From: Acanthosoma haemorrhoidale
Taxonomy: Eukaryota; Arthropoda; Insecta; Hemiptera; Acanthosomatidae
NCBI GenBank assembly: GCA_930367205.1
Contig: OV884012.1
Coordinates: 55,511,239 to 55,575,238 of the forward strand
Direction of reading: 5' to 3'
Length of the DNA stretch: 64,000 nt
Position 1 is the first letter of the stretch, and each line of letters opens with the position of its first letter. Under the pieces are notes generated by a model that was not told the origin of the DNA, did not search any database, and saw only the letters and a list, made by a program, of their open reading frames with translations. This document shows, one piece after another, positions 13,681 to 25,873 of the stretch. A program made the position numbers and the translations under genes.

Positions 13681-14058
13681 CTTTCTTATTCAACCACCTC
13701 TGCGTCTCTCTTTTCTAACCTCACTATGTTTTAGTCCGGCGTTGTCAGATCCCACACATTCCTAGTGGAATTCTCTGCCTTTGTCTCACTAAAACTAGCA
13801 CCTACTTGGAAGGTACCTCTTCTACTGGGGCCCTACAAACTTTACCTAGTAGTGTATCCCCCAGCGATCTAGCCTGCCTTTCGGTTCACACTCACCTTTG
13901 GGACCCGAACGGTTTTCGCATACACTTAGTTACCACCGAGTGTGATTTCGTGGTCATTGCAAGACCATATAAACTACCTATAATACCTACCCTGTACCTC
14001 TTCTCCTAAACATAGTGCACTGTCAGGGCACAGCTTCTAAGATATTATGAAGTCAGAT

Positions 14059-14872
14059 TGTAGTGAGCGCCAACCATATATGTAAATTACCCTATACTCT
14101 GGTGCAACTAATGCATTGTAATTAGATGTAAAACATGCTTTTCTGGTAATAAATCATGGAGAGGTCGGAAGTCGTATAACAAGGCACAGAGGGTCGAAGG
14201 TCGACAGCAATAAAACCTGAGAGTGTAAGCCACCTGCCCCTAATAAAACGGAACCGGCAGACATTTGGTCGCCTTCCGGCGGTCATAAAACCTAAGTAGA
14301 TGAGTCCCTAGCAGCTATAAAACACACCCTTTTAGACCAATAGTCATAAACTCATAAAAAGGGGGATTGGCCACCTGGGCATCATAAAACATACCCCCTT
14401 CAGCCGACTCCGCCTTCCACTAGGAAGGGGAAAATATATTTAAATCAGGGTGTTGCGCCCTGTAGCCACACTCTTTCTCAGTCTCTTCATCTCTTCAGCC
14501 GCACATCTCGGTCGCTTTACGGCAGGGCCGCTTGGCCCTGGAAGACAGACACTTAGACTCCTCGTCAGCCTACTCTCTCTTCAGTGCCGCTGAGCCCGTC
14601 ATCCTATTTCTCAGCCGCCTTGCAGACCCTCTGACATGTAACTATTACGCTGCCGATCTCCCGCCCGAACTCTGAAAACTGGTCTTATTCTTTATGAAAC
14701 CCTCTAAACCTCTCTCCTGAACACAGTGTATTGTCGGGACACATCCCTATCAATAAAATGGAATCAGATATTAACGCCTACATGGAACCTGGTCCATGTT
14801 ATAAACTACGACAAACCGCACTTGTCACCAGGGCTAGAGTGATTAGGCACTCCCCTAGTGACGCCCCCGACA
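14059..14872 (+). repeat. Solo LTR (TGTAG type) nested in the outer LTR
   Basis: Starts TGTAGTGAGCGCC and ends CGCCCCCGACA, giving TG...CA termini. It is flanked by CAGAT at 14,054-14,058 and 14,873-14,877, a perfect 5-bp target duplication. The outer LTR's sequence resumes directly after the duplication. It resembles the copies at 17.7, 25.4 and 49.1 kb at its ends (ACCCTATACTCT near the start, CACCAGGGCTAGAGTGATTA near the end). Only the LTR is present, as expected after recombination between the two LTRs of a full element. Confidence 0.9.
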
Positions 14873-15189
14873 CAGATTTATTATAAAGCTTTATTCGTAT
14901 TGAGCTGCTCACCGACTAGGGCACCAGAAAGTTGTCAAAGACCACAGGTTTACCCATTTTATCTTTTGCTTGACGCCCGCCAGGCAGAGGCCGGGTCTAC
15001 GAGACCGTTGCGGGCACCCCCCTACTACCCGACAAGGTTATAACACTATTCGTCGCTTTGACAAGACTAGATGCCTGGGTCTAGCATGATTGATGTTACA
15101 ATTGTACTTTATTTCGATTTCAGAAAAGTTACAGTGAACTAACCCGTGAGTGAGTTATAACCGATAGTGTTCTTGCAAATTGAATAATG

Positions 15190-15990
15190 GTTATTATTTT
15201 TTTAAAAATATTTGTGATGAAATCGAGAGATTTCGCCAGCTTAACTTGGCTACTGTTGAACAGAACGTTGATATGATGAGGCCTTCTCAAATAATCAGAG
15301 ACGATGCCGACGTTGAAAAATTTTAAAACTGGTTTGCACATCACAATCTTATTCCAGAAACAATAATATCTATCAGCTGTGTAGCTGTTGGTGGTAAGTA
15401 CGGGAATTGCAGATATGGCCGAACAAGTTTGAATTGCAGGTATTTTACGAATCTTAGGTAAGTGACTTTCAAACGCAAGGACCAATTTGTCCATAATAAG
15501 TCCTCTAAAAGTTTCCAACACGGAAGTACATATCGATGCGATGACCCTTTTCTAGAGGGCATGCATCATAAAATCTGAACGGGAATTGGAGGAGTACTTG
15601 AAATATGAACTTGCACGTTTCCCGATGTCGTCGATCTCTGAGGAAGGGTTGTGAAAGATGGACGCGGCTTTTCTTTTACTCCAGTCTCCAGCTAAGTGTC
15701 ATTTGACACCAACTCATTAGTTGTAGTGGATGATAGATACCTGTGACACAATGTAGTTTGGCATCGGAACGTCACTGTTGGCACAATCATCAAGAGTTAG
15801 GCCACACATGTGCAAAAATATGTGCTTTTGGCTGTAATTTGTCTGTTGTTTTTGAGAGTTATACATACACTTGATTCTGCGGAAAAAAAAAAAAGAAAAG
15901 TGTCGAACGTATGCGTCAATCTAAGCTGCAGTGCTGCTCAGTATGCTGTTATGGACGAATCACCGAGATTTCCAGTGCTACGTGTCTCTA
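15190..15990 (+). pseudogene. Decayed copy of a multi-copy arthropod gene of unknown function (possible FEN/PIN-like)
   Basis: Translated in all three forward frames with stops and frameshifts, this stretch gives a string of protein-like segments in a consistent order: MMRPSQIIRDDADVEKF and NWFAHHN (about 15,275-15,345), then IISISCVAVGG, FKRKDQFV, VHIDAMTLF, ELEEYLKYELARFPMSS, KMDAAFLLLQSPAKCHL, VVWHRNVTVGTIIKS (about 15,760), and a conserved-looking tail near VMDESPRFP. From memory, this order of motifs is typical of an uncharacterised protein found in many copies in arthropod genomes. The VVWHRN and later tyrosine-rich part recalls the PIN/FEN-like fold, which is a guess. There are at least five in-frame stops or shifts, so it is dead. 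It lies directly downstream of the nested LTRs with no visible introns. Confidence 0.6.
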
Positions 15991-17420
15991 GGTGATTGCT
16001 AATAACATTAATGATTCATAATGATTGCTGTTAGCTTCGCTTATGACGTAGGCCTCCAGGTATATTTTTACATATTTTCCAGTATTTTTTCTGACGAGAT
16101 ACTGCAATCTTATAAGGATCTTCTCTGAAAAAACCACTTAAGTATTATCCGTTCATTCATTGATATAAATATTTGCAATTAGTGTTATGACCATTCCTTT
16201 CGTAATAACGTGGTATTTGGCACTGTAACAAAAATATTGCAATGGTGGCATAAAAAAAGAAAACCTCAACAAACTGCCTGAGGATTACATGCAAAAAATA
16301 GTCTTTCATCACATTTCAGTATCAAGGTAGAATTTATAGCAAAAAGAAAAACACATCGGTGTTATTGAAGCCTATGGCTGGAGATAGTGCAGTCGATGAA
16401 TAAATCTCCTACATTAGATATTCTTCTGTATCGATTAAAACTTGAGAGAATATATTTCACGACGCTGCCGTAGACCATAGACAATTATTTTCAGTTTCAT
16501 TACAGCTAGGAGTTTTTTATGTACACTTGGATGGCGATAATACGTATTTATTCTTTTCCTTAGTTTTATAACAACGATTCAGTTCGATATATCTAATGTC
16601 CTGATACGACTTTGTCATTTCCTTTGAGGCTAAAGAAAAGGTATGGATCTTTTAACACTAAAAAATATTGTATAAAACATTTATAGTGGAACAAAATAAA
16701 ATCTAAACTTAATGTTTGCTTTATAATAGGTAATTGTTATTTTCTACCCCTAAAAATACTTTTTGTTCGAATGATCGTTTTTATAGCCGGTTGTGATTTT
16801 TTAATCAATTGAACATAAGAAGGTGTCACCTGCCGATGATATTTTACGTAATTAAGATGCACATTAGACGTTTACATAGTCACGGCAAAATAAATATTTT
16901 CATATTGTGTTTACAGACATACAATTATGCAATACAAGATTTCTGCTTACAGTGTTTCAATTAAATTTTTATAAAATTGGTGAAGGACTTACATACCTTT
17001 CGAAATCTCTAGTCCAGTGTAATTTAGAATGTACGTAATGTATATTCTTGAACACATTTCTCAGTATTTTAGTAAAGCATTATCTTGTTTGTTTTGTGAT
17101 TTACCTGACGTGCTATTTGATTATGAAAACATGATATCCTAACCAGCTTTAGCTAATAAGCTCTTCCTATGATGTAATAAAACAAATCCTTTGTTGCCCC
17201 ACAGTAAGTATATAACAGCGAGCACTTTTGGCGGCTATTTGCCAGTTTGAAATTCTGAATATATTTTCTGTGTAAATAGTTTAGCAAATTCGTTCCTATT
17301 ACTTTGGCAGGTGCACGGCTAAAACAAAGGAGTTAGTTTAATTTCATTGATTAAAAACAAAACCAAAAATGATAATGTATACATACCTGTACACTTCGTT
17401 GGGCTATTTTCCTAACCTCA
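15991..17420. other. No gene recognised
   Basis: AT-rich sequence with no frame of interest and no repeat I could match elsewhere in the window. Confidence 0.5.
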
Positions 17421-17426
17421 CATTAA

Positions 17427-17463
17427 CACTAAAAGCATGGGCCGGGTCCAATTACCCTCAGTG
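17427..17463. repeat. piggyBac-like terminus between two TTAA sites
   Basis: A 37-bp unit begins CACT and ends AGTG and sits between TTAA at 17,423-17,426 and TTAA at 17,464-17,467. It contains ATGGGCCGGGTCCAATTACC. TTAA is the target site of piggyBac transposons, and GGGCCGGGTC-type motifs followed by an imperfect inverted half resemble ends of piggyBac-like elements as I remember them. Piggybac-like coding sequence lies 1.2 kb downstream, 905 bp of which is an inserted LTR. The matching right end was not found. Confidence 0.45.
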
Positions 17464-17670
17464 TTAACTAATTTTTTAGTAGCTTAATTGTTTTTTTGGA
17501 AATATGACATTTTGACATTTTTATTCGATGTCTTAAAATAATCAAAATTAAAAAAAAACAAAAATGGTTTTACATTTCTTCGTTTCACTCAACTTTTCTG
17601 TAGTTCTGGACAAAATAGTCGGTAGTTTTAGAAATAACCCCCACTACCGAATATTTATCTAGAAATTTAC

Positions 17671-18575
17671 TGTAGCGACCGCTAACTACATAAGATAAAT
17701 CACCCTATACTCTATTTGTATATATATTGTAAATTGGTTATAATATGTTGTAAATTAATTTAAACAAATGTAAATAGCATTACCGAACCAAAGGTCATAC
17801 AAGTGTAAATATTGTAAACAATAAAAGACGCAGCTGCAAAAAAACTAGTTAGAGGCTGGAACGGTAAGAGCAGGTAGCAGGTGTCCCAGACCGAGGCCTG
17901 GGTCACTGCCGAGAACAAAGTGTCACCGTAACTACATTATCATTGGCCACAATAACCCCTTATATCATTGACTACTAACGATCCACCACTGAGTATAAGT
18001 AGGGCCGGGTTTAGGCCTGTAAATCATTCTAACAACGGCTCTATAACTGGTGGACCTGCAGCTGCACGGATGTTTCAAGACTTGGCCTTCTCATTTTGAA
18101 AACCTCTGGATCTCTCTTCCTAACCTCGCTATGTTTTAGTCCGGCCTTATCAGACCCTACACTCTCCAAGTGGGATTCTCTCCCTGCGTCTCGTTAAAAC
18201 TAGCACCTCCTAGGGAGAGACCTCTCCCTCGCGGACAACGGTTGCCGTAGCCCTACAAACTTTACCTAGTAGTGTCTCTCATGGCAGTTCAGGCTGCCTC
18301 TCTCCGGTTCACACTCGCCTTTGGGATCCGGGCGGTTTTCGCCTACCCTCAGATACCGAGTGTGAATTTATGGTCATTCTAAGACCACATAAACTGCCTA
18401 CACTACCTATCCTATACCTCTTCTCCTGAAAATAGTGCATTGCGGGGCTCATATCAAATATGGAGTCAAGATAGTAAGACCATCATGAAGCAATTGTCCA
18501 GGTCATAGCCCAATCAACCCTCACTTCGTCACCAGAGCTAGGGTAACTAGGCACCCCCTTTGTGACGACCCGACA
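17671..18575 (+). repeat. Solo LTR (TGTAG type), 905 bp
   Basis: Starts TGTAGCGACCGCTAACTACA and ends TGTGACGACCCGACA. It is flanked by TTTAC at 17,666-17,670 and 18,576-18,580, a perfect 5-bp target duplication. The 3' half (TTTTAGTCCGG, TTTACCTAGTAGTG, CCTTTGGGATCCGG, CACCAGAGCTAGGGTAACTA) is shared with the other copies. TG...CA ends with 5-bp duplications fit BEL/Pao or Ty3/gypsy elements, and I cannot choose because there is no internal region. The insertion separates the two parts of the piggyBac remnant. Confidence 0.92.
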
Positions 18576-18659
18576 TTTACGATTGGATTGAATATGGAAT
18601 AATAACAGCCCCTTTATTTATTTCCCCCTTTTAATTGGTCTTTACTTATGTAACAGTGA

Positions 18660-19075
18660 ACATCAATATGAGTAAAAACTTGTATAAAACTCCAAAACGT
18701 TTCAATAAATCGATGAAGAAGTACCCGAAGATGAAATCGTTTCTGAAGAAGATATGCCAAAAGTATTCTGCTACAACTGGGACGTGGAGGTCGCCTGGCC
18801 TGTCCATGTATTTTATAATATACTGGATATAGCTATTTTGGATTCTTGTATTCTGTACAAAGAAGGAACAAACGAAATAAGAAGGTATTATTCATAAATA
18901 ATTAGTTGCTGGAATTCAATCCACTTATGAGGCAACAGAAGAAATGTCTGAAGCCATTTCAATTAGCCCTAGAAAGGCGCAACAAACAAGCCTATGCCCT
19001 ATTCGACCGGGATGTGAAAATAAAATATTTGTGCAAAGTACAAAAAATGTGATTGTGGAAAAGTTATAATGTATT
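18660..19075 (+). pseudogene. piggyBac transposase C-terminal remnant
   Basis: The forward frame at about 18,755-18,880 reads PKVFCYNWDVEV, then WPVHVFYNILDIAILDSCIL and YKEG. This closely follows the piggyBac/PGBD block near the C-terminus in which the tandem WP..VFYN.LD precedes an aromatic-rich helix. A later segment (about 18,970-19,070) carries QTSLCPIRPGCENKIFVQST, which may be what is left of the C-terminal cysteine-rich domain, with most cysteines lost. Frames change and stops occur between the blocks. The catalytic Asp region is missing. Confidence 0.6.
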
Positions 19076-20550
19076 GTAAATGTACATGTATAATTTTTTT
19101 TTTACTTTTAGAACAATTATAGTTTGGTTTTAAATTCAATGTTACACTATCATACATTTAAAATGATATAAAATTATAATTTTTGTTCAATCTCTATCTA
19201 TAATGCATGGTATGTATATTATAAGTTAAAGATTGTAAATTCGAAAACTAAAAAAAAAGTTGTCACAAGACTACTGTATTCTCAGTATTAATCCTCTATA
19301 AACACAATCGGGATCTTTAACATTCCGATAATTGGGATTAAGGCTGTATATTCTGTGCTGTCCGGATCTTAAAATATACATATATATATTTTTTTTTTCC
19401 TGGTCGTTGGTATGTTTAATAATTTTTTAAAGACGTTGCATTTTCTGGAAGCGACTTATATTCTTCAAGTCTTATCCTTTGGGATTGGTAAAAAAAAATT
19501 AACATCCATTCTCACGTCGTTGAAGTCAAAACTTTATGAATCAACTTTTGACCTAAATTTTCATATTATAGAGGTACAGAAAAAAGGAGAAATGACATGC
19601 ATTAGCCGATTGTTGAGTGCAATAGTAAGCTGCGAATGTATAGTTCATGAGAGATATAGGGACGGAGCGTGATGAAGACAGTGAAGAGTCTATGTTTCCA
19701 GGTTATCGCGTAAGGATGATTTACTCGAGCAACTACTGGAAAAATAGAAAGACCGGACCTCGTGGCTGAGTGCTTTTTCAGGCACAGTCAAGTAGTACTT
19801 GGATGAGGACGGATGGCGCTGCCCCGCCACTTCTAGCGGGGCCTTCATTTTAATCTTATTTACCTTAGCAATTAGCAAAGGGAATTAAGGGTGTTACTTC
19901 TGTATTTAGTGCCCACCGGCTCACACGGACTAATCGTTTTATTTGTTATTTTTTTAACTGTAGTAGTAACGCGGTACACAGACAGATGTCTGCAACACCT
20001 TTGTAGTCTAAACATTTATTTCAATTGATAATTTGATACCTAACGTTCCTTATCGTTCCTTGCAACTTGACCGAAAATCGGTATAATTCCAATCTTTGAA
20101 TAATCTCATTAGTTAAATATATTTTTAGCTCAATATACTTTTAATTGAGAATTACAATAACTATAAAACCGTTTTCTAACATTAACTCAGAGTTATTTCA
20201 TTATCAGAAATTAAAACCACTGCTAATTGTCCTTATTCATTTTTACGTGGTTGGTGTAGAAAGGACCCAGCCAACCACATAAAACATTACATTTTATATA
20301 GTTTAATTGCTGGTTGTGAGTTAAGTTTAACTAAAAAACATCCAGTCTGTTCCTCCTGCAAGTTTTTTATTTCTATTTCACAAGCGCTTTCAGCAGCCTT
20401 CACTGCCAGTCTCAACTGAGGAAAATGTTGCCTAATGATAGTGTACAATAGGCAGTAGAAAGTCAAATGAACATTATAACAGAATGACAGTAAAGGTTAT
20501 GTTTTTTTTCTTAGCTCTCTAATTATAAAATTAAGGATGAGGGAAAAATA
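19076..20550. other. No gene recognised
   Basis: AT-rich sequence. Short frames at 19,412-19,672 (+) and 19,690-19,878 (-) have no recognisable motif. Confidence 0.5.
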
Positions 20551-20559
20551 AAGGAATAT

Positions 20560-22000
20560 TTGGGTTTAGCGGATCCTTGTACCAGAAGCACCTGCTTAAA
20601 GGTGGTGTGAGGGAATTAAGGAGTGTGGGAAGCCTTGGTGGAGGTTGATTGTTGCGGTACAGTGGTGAGAGTCCACTGGTGGCTGGGCATAGTCTCTCCA
20701 GGCATGTAGTGCAGTCTTATTTAGTTGGATAGCAGTGATGGGTGCCCGTTAGAGGCTTGTTGTTGGTGTTCCAAGGGCCGTGATGTACACCATTTGGACT
20801 GCTTTACCAGATCTTGAGAGTTGCCATCTTGCTGGTAGCGGTGGGGGTGTCATGTCTCGGAATAGAGGGTTTTGGCTATGTTTCATCGAGTCAAAGAACT
20901 TGATGTGTCTTCTTTGAATGGCTTCGGTGATGGTGGGGACCTTGAACTTTTCGTGGATGTTGGGAGCCTTCATATCAGGAAAAGGGTAATGCCATAGTGC
21001 CGTGCGCAGGATGTTGTTCTGAAAGCTCTGGAGTCGAGTTATTGTGCTGGTGTGTAGGAATCGGAAGAGTGGTGTCCCAAACAGTAGAGCTGGCCTCAGG
21101 ACGCTCTTATATATTTACAGTTTCAGCCGAAGGGATATAGCCGGGCTTGAGATGAGACGCTGGAGAGAGTAGTAAGTCCTACGTAGTCTTTCCAACTTCT
21201 TCTGCAGGTGTGTGCCGAACGTCATGTGTCTGCCTAGGTTGATGCCGAGGTAGCATATGCTGTTGGAAAGTTTGTATTCAGTCCCGTCTATGGTGAAGCT
21301 GGGTGGACGCTTATGTTTTCTATGCTGGAAGGAGAAGACGATCCTTTTAGTTTTGGCCGGGTTCACCTGAATGTGGGTGGCTCGTAGCCTGTTGGTGATT
21401 AACTGGCTGGCGCCCTCTGCAGCCTTTAGAGCTTTCGCTGGGATAAGGCTGGTGCTGTAGACTCCTATATCGTCCGCATATGCCGCTACCTCACAATCGG
21501 AGTATGATGCTCCTACTATGTGCGTGGTGTAAATGTTAAAGAGTAGGAGTCCCAGCACCGACCCTTGGGGAACTCTGACGACGAAATCTCTTCTGGTGGT
21601 TGATATGGCTCCTATTCGCACAGAAAAGGTTCTGCCTGCTAGATAGGAAGTCATGATGTTCTGGAGTTGCGCGGGAAATTCCTGCTCGTTCCAGCGTCTC
21701 AGGTGTGTACGATGATCTACAGAGTCGAATGCTTTCGTACAGTCAATGGAGATCATCGCAGTGACTTGTTTCACATGTTCGTTGCAACGTGCCACTGCAA
21801 TTTCACTAGATTGCAGTCCGAGCTGAGTCCTTTACTGAAGCCGGTCTGTTGAGGTGGTATATTGTCTTGAGCGTCACAGTGTCTGGTGAGATGGTCGTAG
21901 AGAATCCTCTCGTATATTTTTGATAATTGGGTCAGAAGACTGATGGGCCTGTAGTGAGATGGCTCATATTCATTCTTGGCTGGTTTCAATAGTGGGCCAG

Positions 22001-22006
<6 letters not shown>
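20560..22006 (-). mobile_element. Jockey-type LINE, 5'-truncated copy 1
   Basis: The minus strand holds the reverse transcriptase and C-terminal part of ORF2, then about 190 bp of 3' untranslated sequence. Its truncated 5' end abuts the poly(A) tail of a second copy (T run at 22,007-22,031 on the plus strand). No poly(A) of its own is obvious at the left end. Sequence style matches the LINE copies at 36.0 and 48.8-54.1 kb. Confidence 0.85.
20749..21989 (-). pseudogene. LINE ORF2: reverse transcriptase, one frameshift
   Basis: Two overlapping minus frames together cover reverse transcriptase from the HYRPISLL block (about 21,940) through TAMISIDCTKAFDSVDHRT, VPQGSVLGLLLFNIY and the catalytic AAYADDIGVYS, to the thumb (ICYLGINLGRHMTFGTHL). 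A final segment after a stop near 21,117 ends in IHEKFKVPTITEAIQRRHI, the C-terminal block seen in this clade. There is one frameshift near 21,780 and at least one stop. The endonuclease and ORF1 are absent because of 5' truncation. The enzyme would copy the element's RNA at the target site, but this copy is dead. Confidence 0.85.
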
Positions 22007-22031
<25 letters not shown>

Positions 22032-22680
22032 CCATCGCTCTCAAACTTGAAAAAAATGGGATGTGGGAAAAATAAAAGAAAAATTATTTTAGATAGATGG
22101 GTGCCTTTCACTAAGGGGAGTCCTATTTGAAGGATGTATGAGAAGGATATGGGGTGTGGGATGCCTAAAGGAGGCGGGTGGCTTCGGGAAGGTAGTGAGA
22201 GTCTACCTATGGTAGAGCCTAGGGGTACTAGGCATTGGTTTGTAGTCGGCCAGGTCATACCTGGCCCCACCTCTGAAGGGGGCTGCACTGTGTCGGCCTA
22301 TCGGCCGGGAGATCGACCCACCCTGAGCAGGTAGAAGGGGTCATCAAGGGGTGGTTCGGTTGAGTCGACTGGGAGATCGATCTCAATCTCTCTGCTGGGT
22401 GTGGATCGTTCAGTCCCCGTCAGAGTTCTATGAGGTCTATCTGTCTCCAGACTTCGGTGGTCTAGCAGTGCTTCCATCGGACGGGCATTGGTGGTGGTTG
22501 AAGGTCGGAGAATAGTGGGTTGTGGCTGTGTCGAAGTGAATCGAAAAATTTGATGTGATAAAATCTTGGATGGTGAGCACTTCAAATTTTTCGTGGATCT
22601 CGTCTGCCATTATTCTGTCAAACGGGGTATGTTTGAGGTTGCTGAAAGTGGTTTTTAAGTAGAAACAAAACAAAAAAAAA
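22007..22680 (-). mobile_element. Jockey-type LINE, heavily 5'-truncated copy 2 with poly(A)
   Basis: The 25-nt T run at 22,007-22,031 is the poly(A) tail read on the plus strand. Upstream on the minus strand is 3' untranslated sequence resembling copy 1 (GTGTGGGATGCC versus GTGTGGGAAGCC on the plus strand), then a C-terminal ORF2 block, IHEKFEVLTIQDFI, matching copy 1. Only about 0.65 kb of this copy remains. Confidence 0.75.
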
Positions 22681-25443
22681 ACCTGCGAGAATTTGATGTC
22701 ATTTACATAAATATTTTTTCCTAATAATTGGTTATAAGAAAAAATAGTGGCTGAGTCGCGATAGTACACTTGGCATATAACCAAACTGGTGTACATTTTA
22801 TTGCTATCGATTTATGACAAAATAAACATGACATAAACTGGTTGGGATCTATACCAGTATGTAGTATTTTTATGACGCAAATTGTTTTTTGGGTTTTCAG
22901 TTAGAATCATTTTTATCTTTTAAAAAACTATTTGTATTAAACAAAGGTTTTACAAGGCCTCACAAACTTTTAAAATAAACAAAAATGTTTTTTTTTTTCA
23001 AAAATGTATTGATGTGCGTTTAACAGACAAATGAAAACATAATGGTTTCTAATTTTGAAAATAAACAGCAAAACCCTTGAAATAGAAATAGTGCGCATGT
23101 GTTCGTGTTGAAGAGAAATTAATCAAAATATGGCTAGCAATCTGCTAAAAAAACACTGAGCCACTGGCAAAAATCTATACGATATGAAATCAAGAAGTGT
23201 CAAGAAGAAACTATTGCATCTCAGTAATGCAATATTTTCTTAATGACAGTTTTCTGACGTTGTGACTTTAGTTCCAAAAACCTTTAAAATAATAGCTTTA
23301 AGTAATCTATAATCTAGAAAATCTGCCACTTTCGATTAAAATAAAGTATCGATACACCAGCATTGAAATTTATACTGTGCATTTGAATGCTAATTAGGTA
23401 AATAGGCCAGTACTGGTAGCAATTAAATGTTTAAAGAGTCATTAAATAGCGAGGCTAAGACCTGGGTTTAAACCCCACCGGGGAACCCTAAAATTTATAC
23501 TGTCCGTCCTGTTTGGAAGTATCCCACGAGAGCTGGAGGCAGGTACTTGGGCCCAGGCAATTTCTGCGTCTTAACTGGTTGGCGTTATATTAGGTCCCAA
23601 CCTACTTGATTGTTCCATTCCGTATTATTTATGACCTGAGACAGAAGATAATGATAATTTTAACAATTGTACTGTTATTTACAATATTTAATATTGATGT
23701 TTAAGCCAATCAATTATCAAACAAATTTATTCATTGATATTTTCTTAAGTGAATTTTGGCTTTCTTGGCTTAAAATATTTCTGATGTATGGATAATTAAT
23801 TTTACTTTTCAATTGTTATCAAATAAAAATTATAATAATGCTTAAAAGAAAAGGAAAAGGATGTCTTATTATTGAATTAATTTGATGTGCTAATAATTTG
23901 AATTTGAAGGTGCTCTAACCATTTATGTAACCGATTTTTTATTGATTTAAATTTTTTATCCCTAATACGTAATTTAGCTCATTGTTTTATGAACTGATTA
24001 TTCTTTAGTTTAGAATATATTAAACGATGTGCAGGTGCATAATGAGGTTAGTTTGATTAGGAAAAGTTAATTTTTTTGTTTATTAAAATATGAATCCGAA
24101 AATATTTCATGATCTAATGAAGATCTTTCTTTCACTTTTTTTCTCCTTTGTCTTTATTTAATAAACTCTTGAATATATATTTACATTGCATTACATATAT
24201 TATTTTCAATGAATATTTACATTTACATTATATGTAAATGACATATTATTTTACATTATGGTCATATTCTAATTTATGAACCTTTTCAACCTTTATTTGA
24301 GGCCACTAGTTGAGCAATGTAATTACATATCGTTCATTTTGATTGAGGTTTGAAGCAGAGCTTTCTGACTAATGTTAATGTTGATAGCATTTAATTGTAG
24401 TTATTGTTCATGCCAATCTCTGCCAAGTACTGATTCTTCTGTTTTTTGTCGACCAATTTTATATTTATAGGCACTATTTCAGGAAACCTGCCAAGGTATT
24501 CAAATGAAAACAGGAATCAGTACTAAATAATTTAATTTTTTGGGAAATTCTGTCCTTAATTAAGCTCCTGCGCTCAACAATTGATTTATTTTATAAAAAT
24601 AGAACTCACAGACAACTGAAAGATAGAGAAGAATTTTATCTTTTTTTTAAGAGAACACATTAGTGACCGGCATGATTTTCCCACCAAGGAGAATTCTTTT
24701 ATGTTATTTTTACTGAAATGATATATTTTATATGAATATATTTTATATTTTATTTTTATATATTTTATATATTTTTATATGAAATGATATATATGAAATA
24801 TATTTTCACACTAATGATTATTTAGACCCAACATTATTTTTTGTGTGATCACAAAATCTTTTTTTGGTCAATAGAAAATAGTTGTAAGAACTAATTATTT
24901 ATCTTTTATATGTTATTTATTGCTATAGTTCAATTAATTACCACTTAAAATTCATTTCATGTGTTTAGTTAATGTATTTTTTGTTCATAAAACTAATATA
25001 TATATTGCGTTTTCCAGCATCAACTGGTGTTGTAAAAGATTGTTCAGGAGAGACCGTAAAGATTTTTAAAAAATTTTGATTTTCACATAGAGTACATATC
25101 AAAATATTGCAGTATCTTTTGGGAATATGTACTCTTTGGAATATTAATTAACAAGTCAAAGGGCTTTTTACAGTTATGAGCAATATGGACAAATTATATA
25201 TGGAATTTGATGAAGTTGGTGCCTGTCCTGGGGAGGTCTTAATTGGTGAAACGTTGCCTGGCTAGAGGCTATAATGCTAAAATTCTAAAATAAAAAAGAG
25301 GCTAAAATACACTAAATTTTCATTTAGTGTAAATATTAAACTGCCAATGTCCCTTTTTGGAGTGTTCACTCTATAGAATATTCGAACATTGTTATTTTTC
25401 TTTAACCTTCTGGTTACAGAGACAGTATTATACATATGGTATA
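22681..25443. other. No gene recognised; AT-rich
   Basis: Strongly AT-rich, with imperfect TATATTTTA-type tracts at about 24,160-24,260 and 24,720-24,800. The only item of note is the tRNA-like patch at 23,453-23,620, listed separately. Confidence 0.5.
23453..23620 (+). repeat. Possible tRNA-derived SINE fragment
   Basis: GCGAGGCTAAGACC followed by GGGTTTAAACCCCACCGG resembles the end of a tRNA, with a B-box-like GGTTTAAACCC. About 150 bp of GC-richer sequence follows. The block TTAAAYCCCACCGG recurs at about 59,930 on the other strand in another tRNA-like context. A proper A box is not clear here and the copy number is unknown. Confidence 0.35.
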
Positions 25444-25499
25444 TGTAGCGACCGCTAACTACATAAGATCACCTATACTATAATCACCGTACACTCTAT

Positions 25500-25501
<2 letters not shown>

Positions 25502-25560
<59 letters not shown>
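25502..25560. repeat. (TA)n microsatellite
   Basis: Fifty-nine bases of uninterrupted TA inside the solo LTR. The copy at 17.7 kb has only a short TATATATA at the equivalent place. Confidence 0.97.
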
Positions 25561-25563
<3 letters not shown>

Positions 25564-25752
25564 AAATTAATTTAAACAAATGTAAATAACATTACCAAAC
25601 CAGAAATCATTGTAAATGTTGTAAACAGTAAAAGACGCAGCTGCAAGTCAATTAGTTAGAGGCTGGGAACCCTCACCCTCTACCCAGAGCAGGTAGTAAA
25701 GTGACCCAGACAATGCCTGAGTCACTACGAGAGCAAAGGCCACCATGGTGCC

Positions 25753-25873
25753 TTCAGGAAAAGAGGTATAGGGTAGGTAGTGTAGGTAGTTTGTGTGGTC
25801 TTGGAATGAGCACAAATTCACACTCAGTATCTGAAGGTAGGCGAGATCCGTCCGGATCCCAAAGGTGAGTGTG
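25753..25873 (-). repeat. Inverted copy of LTR segment 26,208-26,328
   Basis: This 121-nt block is the near-exact reverse complement of 26,208-26,328. It runs from TTCAGGAAAAGAGGTATAG to AAAGGTGAGTGTG, against CACACTCGCCTTT to CCTCTTTTCCTGAA in the other arm. The same region in the 17.7-kb LTR lacks it. A transcript through the LTR could fold into a long stem with a loop of about 330 nt. Confidence 0.9.

Noticed and set aside
15129..15562. Minus-strand frames of 130 and 73 codons
   Set aside because: They lie antisense to the decayed plus-strand protein segments at 15.2-15.6 kb, which make family sense; these do not.
15810..15995. 61-codon plus frame with a signal-peptide-like start
   Set aside because: It is part of the decayed multi-copy gene; the hydrophobic start comes from a shifted frame.
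22007..22031. T run considered as a transcription terminator
   Set aside because: It is the poly(A) tail of a minus-strand LINE copy.
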